Shown here: piece by piece, positions 51,482 through 57,588 of the stretch | How the letters are laid out: each line of letters begins with the position of its first letter | Numbering within the stretch: position 1 is the stretch's first letter | From: Myxococcota bacterium | Lineage (GTDB): Bacteria > Myxococcota_A > UBA796 > UBA2385 | Assembly: GCA_023150805.1 (NCBI GenBank) | Contig: JAKLKF010000035.1 | Location: 1-57,588, forward strand | Reading direction: 5' to 3' | Length of the DNA stretch: 57,588 bases | Made by a program: the position numbers and the translations under genes | The notes under the pieces: model-generated | Told to the model about the DNA's origin: nothing | Databases searched by the model: none | Seen by the model: the letters and a program-made list of their open reading frames with translations, nothing else

Positions 51482-52506
51482 TGCTCGGCGCGCTGGTCCT
51501 GGCCTCGGCCGCGTTGGCGTGGGAGACCGACCAGATCAGCGGTCGCGGGGCGCCGGTGGCGGACGTGACCGCCCTGGCCGACGCCCGGCTCCAGGAGGTG
51601 ATCGACCAGGCGCTGCGTGCGGTGAACCAGCAGACCGGCTGCTCGGGGTCCGACGACGAGGTGCACGCCCGGCTGGCGCGAGAGATCCACGACCGCGTCG
51701 GCCGGCCGGACTTCGTGCAGGGGCGGGGGATCCTGCGCGGCCGGGGCTACAACGCCTACGGCGCCTGGGTGGAGGAGCTGGAGGCGGTCGACTGGCTGCC
51801 ACCCGCCGACCACCTGTACGCCGACCTGAGCCTGTGGCAGGCGCCGCTGCTGCGCTCGGCCGGGGTCTGCTCCACCATCCGGCTGGCCGGCCAGCGCGTG
51901 GGCGTGGACAAGCTGGACCACTTCCTCGGCATGGGCTTCTTCTACTGGAAGCACAGCGCGCGCGGGGCCGATCCGGAGGCGGCGATCGCCTGGGGCACGC
52001 GCACCGAGCGCAGCGTGTACGGGATGAGCACCTCGCTGGCCTTCAGCTTCGCGGACCTGGCCGCGAACCTGGACGGATACCGCTTCTACGCCGGGCTGCT
52101 CGACGCGGACGTCGGCCTGGCGCGCCGCGGCGCGGACGGCTGCCTGGAGCCCGTCCGCCCCTTCGCCTGGGCCGACTGGATCGACTGGCGCTACGACGAG
52201 GTGCTCAACCCGCCGGTCTACACGCCGACGGCGGCCCGCGCGGTGCAGCGGCGGCTGCTGCAGGAGCGGGCGCAGGTCTGCGCGGACTACGCCGAGTGGG
52301 GCGGCCCCGCCTACCGCGCCCACCTGGAGCGGGTGCTCTCCGCGCCGGATCCGGCGGTCCGCGGGGAGGCGCCGACGCGGGTCGACCCCTACGGGCTGGA
52401 CGCGCTGTGCGCGGGGACCGGCGACACCGGGCCGTCCGCCCGCAGCTCCTCCTTGCGGCGGCGGGCCCAGGTCCGCGTCGGGTCGACGCGCAGCAGCAGG
52501 TCGTAG
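51481..52506 (+). CDS. secreted protein, second of a paralogous pair
   Basis: The protein has 341 residues with signal peptide ending ALA-W near residue 13. It shares GVDKLDHFLGMGFFYW, AWGTRTERSVYGMSTSLAFSFADLAANLDG (in parts) and DWRYDEVLNPPVY with its neighbour. Six or seven cysteines are present. The last ~40 codons run over the 3' end of the convergent glycosyltransferase gene, a 118-bp overlap, and the tail is Arg/Ser-rich and probably not conserved. Function unknown; the pair is co-expressed. Confidence 0.8.
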   Translation: MLGALVLASAALAWETDQISGRGAPVADVTALADARLQEVIDQALRAVNQQTGCSGSDDEVHARLAREIHDRVGRPDFVQGRGILRGRGYNAYGAWVEELEAVDWLPPADHLYADLSLWQAPLLRSAGVCSTIRLAGQRVGVDKLDHFLGMGFFYWKHSARGADPEAAIAWGTRTERSVYGMSTSLAFSFADLAANLDGYRFYAGLLDADVGLARRGADGCLEPVRPFAWADWIDWRYDEVLNPPVYTPTAARAVQRRLLQERAQVCADYAEWGGPAYRAHLERVLSAPDPAVRGEAPTRVDPYGLDALCAGTGDTGPSARSSSLRRRAQVRVGSTRSSRS

Positions 52507-54728
52507 CGGGCCGTCGCGCCGGCCGCGTCGCCCGCCCGCCGCGCGGCCTCGGCCTGATCCCACCAGCGGTCGGCGTGCTGGCGCACCCGGGCCCGGGTCT
52601 GGGGCGCCTGCGGCTGCCAGGCGACCAGCAGGGGCAGGTCCTGCGCGATCCGCGCCGGGTCCGCGTCCATGCGCGCCCGCAGGCAGGCGCCCACCGCGGC
52701 GGCCACCCGTCGGCGGCTGGCGGCGGTGGCGCTGCCGTCGCGCGGCGTGCGCAGGCGGAGGCCCTCCCAGGCGCCGATGGCCTCGTCGCAGCGGCCGCTG
52801 CGAGCGACCTCCTCGACCGCGGCCCGCGCCTCCTCCAAGGCGGCGTCGGCCTGCGCGGGCGCCAGGACCTCCAGCGTGCCCAGGTCGGTCCAGGGCCCGC
52901 CCTCGACCCCGGCGCGCAGGCGGTAGGCGCCGGGCGCGCGGTCGGGGTCGGTCCGGAAGACGCCGCGGGTCCGCACGGTCTCGCCCCGCCGCCACCGGGG
53001 GGCCGGGAACCACGCCCGGCCCGCCTCGACCCGCCAGGACTCGACCGCCGCGCCGGCGGTGTCGACCAGCTCGACCCGGATCACCCGCGGGCCGTCGACC
53101 TCGGCGACGGCGGCCAGGCCCACGTCCACCAGGAAGGTCCGGCCGGCGCCGACGCGGTCGGCCCCGACCTGGGCGGCGACGAAGACCAGCCCCGGGCCCG
53201 CGGGCGGCGCCGCGGCCAGCGCCTCGCCCGTGCGCTGCCAGGCCGGCGGCGCCAGGTGCTCGCGACGGACCCAGATCCCGCCGTGGCGATCGTCCTCGGG
53301 GCGCTTGAGCGGGTAGCCGGCCACCTCGATCATCTCCTGGCGCCACCAGGGCTGCTCGGCCAGCCGGGTCCGCTGCGCCCAGCGCCCGTGCAGGTGCGCC
53401 AGGTCGATCCGGTGCCAGCGGGTCAGGTGCTCCTCGAGCACGTCGGGCCGGTAGCGGTGGTGGGCCATCGGCACGTCGAGCAGGCGGCCGTAGTCGACGA
53501 CGACCATGCCCGACCAGGTGGTGGTGGCGCCCATGTCGATGTCCAGCCAGGTGGGACGCTCCAGCAGCAGGTCGCCCTGGATGTCCCGGGCGTGGATCAT
53601 CCGCGGTCGCACCGACATCGGCGAGGTCTCGGGCTTGCGCGCGTAGGCCTGGGTGGCGCGCACCTGGGGCGCGGCCCAGGCCACGGCCAGCGCGGCGGCC
53701 AGCGCCAGCCCCCCCCACCGGCTCAGGCCCCGCCGGGGCGCCAGGCGGGCCAGCCCGAGGCCGCCGAGCACGCACAGCGGAGGCACGAGCATGGACAGCC
53801 AGCGTGCGCCCTTCATCCAGTCGCCGCCGGACCAGGCGGTGAAGAAGGCGGCGGCGGCGGCCCAGCCCAGCAGGAGCAGGCGCGGGCCGCGCCCCCACAG
53901 GCCCAGCAGCGCGGCGGGCAGCAGCCACGGGAGGGCGTGCTCGCGCAGGTGGCGGAGCAGGTAGCGCATGCCGGGGCTGGTCGGGTCGAGGCGGTCGAGG
54001 ATGCCGCCGTGGCCGGCCTTGGCGTAGTAGGTGTTCGGCAGCGGCCAGGCGAAGTACCACAGCCGCGCGGCCTCGAAGCACAACAGCGGCAGCAGGAAGG
54101 TGGGCGCCCAGCGCAGCAGCCGGCGGGGGCCCGCCAGGAGCAGCCAGCCGCCCGCGAGCAGGCCGTACATGGCGCCCTCGGGCCGCGTCATGCCCAGCAG
54201 CGCGAAGAGCAGGCCCGCGGCGGCGTCGCGCCCCGCGACCAGCGCCAGGCCGCCGGCCAGGAGCAGGAGGGTGAAGAGCGGGTTCTCCAGGCCCGAGGCC
54301 GACCAGGTCGCGTGGTGGGTCGAGGCGGCCAGCAGCCCGGCCGCGAGCAGGGCCGCCGGCGTGGCCCCCGGCCCGGGACCGGCCAGGCGCCGCGCGAGCA
54401 GCCCGGCCACCACCACCGCGGCGGTGCCGGTCACCATGCCCAGGCCGCGGGCCAGGTCGAAGTGATCGACCCCCGAGACGAAGAGCAGCGCGAGCAGCGC
54501 GACCCAGGTGGGGTTGCTGTAGCCCTCGACCGGCTCGGCGCCCGGGTAGTGCACCAGGCCGTGGCCGTTCACCAGGTTCCGGGCGTAGGTGAAGGAGATC
54601 GCCGCGTCCTCGACCAGCCACTCCCACAGCAGGGCCTGGTGGGCCGCCGCCAGCGTCGCCAGCAGGGCCAGCCCCAGGGCGCCCGCGACGGACCACCCGG
54701 CCCCGCCGCGGCGCCGGGGTTCAGTCAC
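52389..54728 (-). CDS. GT-C family membrane glycosyltransferase (AftB-like)
   Basis: The protein has 779 residues from GTG 54728, which overlaps the upstream DUF599 stop. About eleven transmembrane helices occupy the first ~360 residues. VEDAAISFTYARNLVNGHGL carries the acidic catalytic pair typical of GT-C, followed by YPGAEPVEGYSNPTWVALL, both matching mycobacterial AftB and related bacterial polyprenyl-phosphate-sugar transferases. The C-terminal ~400 residues are periplasmic: LDIDMGATTTWSG, PLKRPEDDRHGGIWV, then an Ig-like domain and a helical tail with a TPR-like end. It probably adds a sugar from a lipid carrier to an envelope polymer or protein. Confidence 0.85.
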   Translation of the reverse strand: MTEPRRRGGAGWSVAGALGLALLATLAAAHQALLWEWLVEDAAISFTYARNLVNGHGLVHYPGAEPVEGYSNPTWVALLALLFVSGVDHFDLARGLGMVTGTAAVVVAGLLARRLAGPGPGATPAALLAAGLLAASTHHATWSASGLENPLFTLLLLAGGLALVAGRDAAAGLLFALLGMTRPEGAMYGLLAGGWLLLAGPRRLLRWAPTFLLPLLCFEAARLWYFAWPLPNTYYAKAGHGGILDRLDPTSPGMRYLLRHLREHALPWLLPAALLGLWGRGPRLLLLGWAAAAAFFTAWSGGDWMKGARWLSMLVPPLCVLGGLGLARLAPRRGLSRWGGLALAAALAVAWAAPQVRATQAYARKPETSPMSVRPRMIHARDIQGDLLLERPTWLDIDMGATTTWSGMVVVDYGRLLDVPMAHHRYRPDVLEEHLTRWHRIDLAHLHGRWAQRTRLAEQPWWRQEMIEVAGYPLKRPEDDRHGGIWVRREHLAPPAWQRTGEALAAAPPAGPGLVFVAAQVGADRVGAGRTFLVDVGLAAVAEVDGPRVIRVELVDTAGAAVESWRVEAGRAWFPAPRWRRGETVRTRGVFRTDPDRAPGAYRLRAGVEGGPWTDLGTLEVLAPAQADAALEEARAAVEEVARSGRCDEAIGAWEGLRLRTPRDGSATAASRRRVAAAVGACLRARMDADPARIAQDLPLLVAWQPQAPQTRARVRQHADRWWDQAEAARRAGDAAGATARYDLLLRVDPTRTWARRRKEELRADGPVSPVPAHSASSP

Positions 54729-55398
54729 CCGCGGGGCCGGGATCGCTGCGATCCAGCACCGCCATCACGGCGACCAGCACGGCCGTGGACAGCACCAGCA
54801 TCAAGGGCCCGAACAGCCACAGGACGGCGGGCATCGCCAGGTAGCAGGCGCGCAGGCCCAGGCTGAACAGGCGACCGGCGCGGTCGAGCATGGCCACCAC
54901 GCGCTCGGCCGAGGCGCCCCGCGGGTCGTCCTCGGGCGGCACCGAGACCTGGTAGCCCAGGTGGGTGTAGAGCCGGATGGCCATGACGAAGGCGAAGACG
55001 GCGACGAACAGGTCACCGACCAGCAGCAGCACCTTGGCCGACCAGACCACCGGGTGGCGCGACGCCTCCAGCTCGATGCCGGGCCACAGGCTGCCCAGGG
55101 CGTCGGGACGACCGACCAGGGACAGGGCCCCGCCCAGCAGCAGGAGCACCGTCGAGGCCAGGAAGGTGGCGCCCATGGTGGAGTTGCGCAGCGTCTGCAC
55201 GCCCAGGATGGCCTGCGAGGGGTCGGAGAGGACCAGCCGGGCCCAGCGGCGGCGGACGTGCTGGTGGTAGGCCTGGATCGTGTAGAGCGGATCCCTCCGC
55301 AGGCGGGAGGCCATCCACGCACGGTAGGCCGCCAGCATCGCCAGGCTGAGGATCAGGGCGGCGAGCTCGGTGCCCAGGTCGGTCGACAGGCGGGTCAA
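54721..55398 (-). CDS. DUF599 membrane protein
   Basis: About 225 residues from TTG 55398, which has GGGAGG four bases upstream; GTG 55419 is an alternative. GVQTLRNSTMGATFLASTVLLL and SAKVLLLVGDLFVAVFAFVMAIRLYTHLGYQV are DUF599 signatures, shown in part. Three to four helices. Function of DUF599 is unknown. GTGA/TGA overlap with the glycosyltransferase gene indicates coupling. Confidence 0.85.
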   Translation of the reverse strand: MTRLSTDLGTELAALILSLAMLAAYRAWMASRLRRDPLYTIQAYHQHVRRRWARLVLSDPSQAILGVQTLRNSTMGATFLASTVLLLLGGALSLVGRPDALGSLWPGIELEASRHPVVWSAKVLLLVGDLFVAVFAFVMAIRLYTHLGYQVSVPPEDDPRGASAERVVAMLDRAGRLFSLGLRACYLAMPAVLWLFGPLMLVLSTAVLVAVMAVLDRSDPGPAGD

Positions 55399-55510
55399 CG
55401 GGCCTCCCGTGGGCAGCACCTACTCCGCCCGCGCATCGCCGGCCTGCCAGCGTGCGAGACAACAGGGGACAGCTCCTCCCCATTTCGGGGGATGGCGCGC
55501 GGGGTCGGTC

Positions 55511-56410
55511 ATGGGTCAAATGACGGACGGAACCGCGGCCGAGCGCCCCCACCCCCACCGCCGAGCCGCCAGCCCCCTGGAAGCCCTGATGATCGCGCCC
55601 ACCCTGCACCTGGCTGTCCACCGCCCCGGCCGCGAGGGCGCCGCCCCCATGGCGGCGGGCGCGCCGCTGCGGATCCACGCGGTCCTCGACGAGCGCACCG
55701 GCCAGTGCGCCTACGTCCTGGCCTGTGAGCGCACCCGCGCCGCCGCCCTGGTCGACCCGGCGCCGACCCTGTGGGACGCGCTGGCCGAGCAGGTCACCCG
55801 GCACCAGCTCCGCCCCCGCCTGGTCCTGCGCACCGCCCCGGTCGGCGGGCAGACGGTCTCGGTGGCCCGCTACGCGGCGCTGATGCAGGACCTGGGCATG
55901 GCGCTGCCCTCGGCCTCGGCGGGCGCCGACCGCCGCGACCCCTGGGCCGACCTGCCCTGGGCGGGGCCGCTCGCCCGGCAGGGCGACCACGAGCTGCTGG
56001 CCGTGCAGGCCGGCGCGGGCACGGTCCGCCTGCGCCGCGACGAGGGGCCCGGCCCGATGGTGACGGTGGGCGGGAGCTGCGGCCGGCCGCAGGAGGGCGC
56101 GGTGGTCGGCGGGCTGCGGGCCGCGGTCGGCGCCTTCCACGTGCTGGCCATCCCGATGGGCCACCAGCCGCGCCTGGCCTGGCTGGTCGCCGACCGCCTC
56201 TTCACGGGCCTCACCCTGCGGGGCGGCACCGGCCCGGCCACCGCCGACGAGCTGCTCGGCCTGCCGCCGGACACCCTGGTCTACCCGGGCCGCGCCCACC
56301 AGGGGCAGCTCGTCTCGACGGTCGCCCAGGAGCGGCTGCACAGCGACCGGGGCGCGGTGGCGACGCAACCGACGCGGCACCGCCACCTGCGCGTCGTGTC
56401 GCAGCCCTGA
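55511..56410 (+). CDS. ETHE1-like metallo-beta-lactamase fold lacking metal ligands
   Basis: The protein has 299 residues from ATG 55511; ATG 55589 is an alternative start with a better ribosome-like GGAAG. Overall layout follows persulfide dioxygenase/ETHE1: AYVLACERTRAAALVDPA, the LVLRT position where THxHADH is expected, AIPMGHQPRLAWLVADRLFTGLTL for TPGHTPGS...VFTGDTL, and LPPDTLVYPGRAHQGQLVST for LPxxTxVYPGHDYxGxxxS. The HxHxDH motif is gone, TGDTL reads TGLTL, and YPGH reads YPGR. It is therefore predicted not to bind two metals. A pseudoenzyme role with the downstream MglA is speculative. Confidence 0.72.
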   Translation: MGQMTDGTAAERPHPHRRAASPLEALMIAPTLHLAVHRPGREGAAPMAAGAPLRIHAVLDERTGQCAYVLACERTRAAALVDPAPTLWDALAEQVTRHQLRPRLVLRTAPVGGQTVSVARYAALMQDLGMALPSASAGADRRDPWADLPWAGPLARQGDHELLAVQAGAGTVRLRRDEGPGPMVTVGGSCGRPQEGAVVGGLRAAVGAFHVLAIPMGHQPRLAWLVADRLFTGLTLRGGTGPATADELLGLPPDTLVYPGRAHQGQLVSTVAQERLHSDRGAVATQPTRHRHLRVVSQP

Positions 56411-56470
56411 CAGCACAGAACCTCGAACACACTCTGCACAGACCTTTCACCGCACAGGGGAGGTGCGCCC

Positions 56471-57079
56471 ATGGCACGTGTCCACCACGCCAGCGGCATG
56501 CTCACCGTCAAGATCGTCTACTACGGCCCCGGGCTGTCGGGGAAGACGACCAACCTCCAGGTCCTGCACGAGAGCTACCCACCCGACACCCGCGGCGACC
56601 TGGTCAAGCTCGACACCGAGACCGAGCGGACCCTGTTCTTCGACTACTTCCCGGCGTCGATGGGCAGCATCGGGCGCTACCAGGTCAAGACCAACTTCTT
56701 CACCGTCCCCGGTCAGTCCTTCTACAACGCCACCCGCCGGGCGGTGCTCGCGGGCGTGGACGGGATCGTCTTCGTCGCCGACTCGTCGGCCGCGCGGGAG
56801 GAGGCCAACGTCGTCAGCCTGGCCAACCTCGAGGCGAACGTCGTGGCGGCGGGGCGCGAGCTGGACCGGATCCCGATGGTCTTCCAGTGGAACAAGCGCG
56901 ACCTGCCCGACGCCATGCCGGTGCGGCTGATGGAGCGCATGCTCAACAAGCAGCACCACCCGTCGGTCGAGGCGGTGGCCAGCACGGGGCTGGGCGTGTG
57001 GGACACGCAGGCCCGCATCCTGATGCAGGTGATGGAGCAGCTGCGCGCCCACACCCGCCAGGGAGCCGCGCGTGCCTGA
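56471..57079 (+). CDS. mglA: MglA-family small GTPase
   Basis: The protein has 202 residues. P-loop GPGLSGKT at 19-26, switch region SMGSIGRYQVKTNFF, TVPGQ at 78-82, and NKRD at 141-144 are MglA-type. GVDGIVFVADSSAAREEAN follows. MglA GTPases set cell polarity and motility in Myxococcota. GGGAGG precedes the ATG. No MglB (roadblock) is visible in the window. The stop overlaps the start of a DUF4388 gene by 8 bases, a common association. Confidence 0.92.
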   Translation: MARVHHASGMLTVKIVYYGPGLSGKTTNLQVLHESYPPDTRGDLVKLDTETERTLFFDYFPASMGSIGRYQVKTNFFTVPGQSFYNATRRAVLAGVDGIVFVADSSAAREEANVVSLANLEANVVAAGRELDRIPMVFQWNKRDLPDAMPVRLMERMLNKQHHPSVEAVASTGLGVWDTQARILMQVMEQLRAHTRQGAARA

Positions 57080-57588
57080 GCTGCTCGCCGGCTCGCTGAA
57101 GGCGGTGGGCCTGCCATCGCTGCTGCAGCTCGCGGAGTCCGAGGGCCTCAGCGGCCGGCTGACGCTGCACGGCGCCGGCGAGGTGGACCTGCGGGAGGGG
57201 CAGCCGGTCGGCGCGCGCTGCGAGGGGCTGTGGGCGCGCGCCGCCTTGATGGAGCTGTTCCTGGTCGACGCCGACCGCTTCTCGCTGGACGGGGCCGGCT
57301 CCCTGCCCGCCGGCCCCCCCCTCGGCGAGGTGATCGAGCTGGTGATGGAGGGATGCCGCCTGGCGGACGAGTGGTCCCGCCTCGCCGCCTGCCCGGTGGC
57401 CCGCGCCCCGCAGGCGCCGGTGCCGGGCCCCGTCGGCGCGCTGCTCGCGGGGGAAGCGGCGCAGGACGGGGACGGCGGTCGCGACGAGCGTCACCGTCCC
57501 GCCGACCCAGACGGCAGCCGCGAGCACGTGGACGGCGACGAGCGTGGTGTACACCCGGCTAGGGCTTCCGGGACTTCTCGATCGCGGC
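57072..57588 (+). CDS. DUF4388 protein, runs off the window
   Basis: GTG at 57072 overlaps the MglA stop. LLAGSLKAVGLPSLLQLAESEGLSG, shown in part, and LTLHGAGEVDLREGQPVGARCEGLWARAALMELFLVDADRFSL are the DUF4388 (PATAN) fold found with MglA and two-component proteins. After ~115 residues the frame continues without a stop but becomes Arg/Asp-rich with no conservation, antisense to a CopD-like fragment. The natural end is probably near 57420 or beyond the window. Confidence 0.78.
   Translation, partial: MPELLAGSLKAVGLPSLLQLAESEGLSGRLTLHGAGEVDLREGQPVGARCEGLWARAALMELFLVDADRFSLDGAGSLPAGPPLGEVIELVMEGCRLADEWSRLAACPVARAPQAPVPGPVGALLAGEAAQDGDGGRDERHRPADPDGSREHVDGDERGVHPARASGTSRSR
57430..57554 (-). 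pseudogene. N-terminal fragment of a CopD-like membrane protein
   Basis: On the minus strand an ATG at 57554 opens MYTTLVAVHVLAAAVWVGGT, then TLVATAVPVLRRFPREQRA, the first helix and loop of a copper-resistance D / DUF2269-like protein. After about 40 residues, similarity stops and the frame becomes the antisense of the DUF4388 gene. The gene appears truncated, or joined here by rearrangement or misassembly. Confidence 0.5.

Overview
The window is very GC-rich and gene-dense on both strands. It carries many lipobox proteins with Asp-Gly-Gly linkers, a MopE-type metal-binding-motif protein, DUF1592/DUF1552 proteins, an MglA GTPase next to a DUF4388 protein, and an alpha-2-macroglobulin with a glycine-rich GTIG segment. 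This combination points to Myxococcota, probably an environmental lineage rather than Myxococcus itself. The lineage is inferred from gene content only.

Layout. 1-9527: an alpha-2-macroglobulin-like protein cut by the window edge, two membrane proteins, then a translationally coupled trio (degenerate FHA/sigma54-ATPase-like protein, dusA, alpha/beta hydrolase). 9535-14322: an apparently undescribed peptide-modification cluster. It holds two ArsM-like methyltransferases (divergent), a 37-residue Cys-rich peptide with CC-x9-CC-x9-C spacing, a radical SAM/SPASM maturase and a thioredoxin-thioredoxin reductase fusion. 14363-24650: a diguanylate cyclase, then lipoproteins and secreted proteins (CotH kinase-like, C39 peptidase-like, TIG-repeat, TonB-C-like). 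24681-33422: purF, tandem universal stress protein, two 2-oxoglutarate dioxygenases, a vWA protein, a HEAT-repeat lipoprotein, a VIT/CCC1 transporter and a methyltransferase. 33457-43465: a lipoprotein hydrolase, a DUF1592-type cytochrome c protein, a Rieske oxygenase, a DUF1552 operon with two duplicated lipoproteins and a LEA-2 lipoprotein, and a MopE-like protein. 43533-57588: purL, a lipoprotein, an NnrS-like protein divergent from a hemerythrin, a paralogous secreted pair, a GT-C glycosyltransferase, DUF599, an ETHE1-like metallo-beta-lactamase fold that has lost its metal ligands, MglA, and a DUF4388 protein that runs off the end.

Regulation and architecture. At least six genes for exported or membrane proteins have a TAnnnT -10 hexamer 6-8 nt before the start codon, which implies leaderless transcripts. 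Two convergent gene pairs end inside copies of the same CTAG-rich inverted repeat. A 32-bp hairpin unit is repeated three times at 30596-30691. No rRNA, tRNA, CRISPR array or insertion sequence was recognised, and no gene-free stretch longer than about 125 bp was seen.
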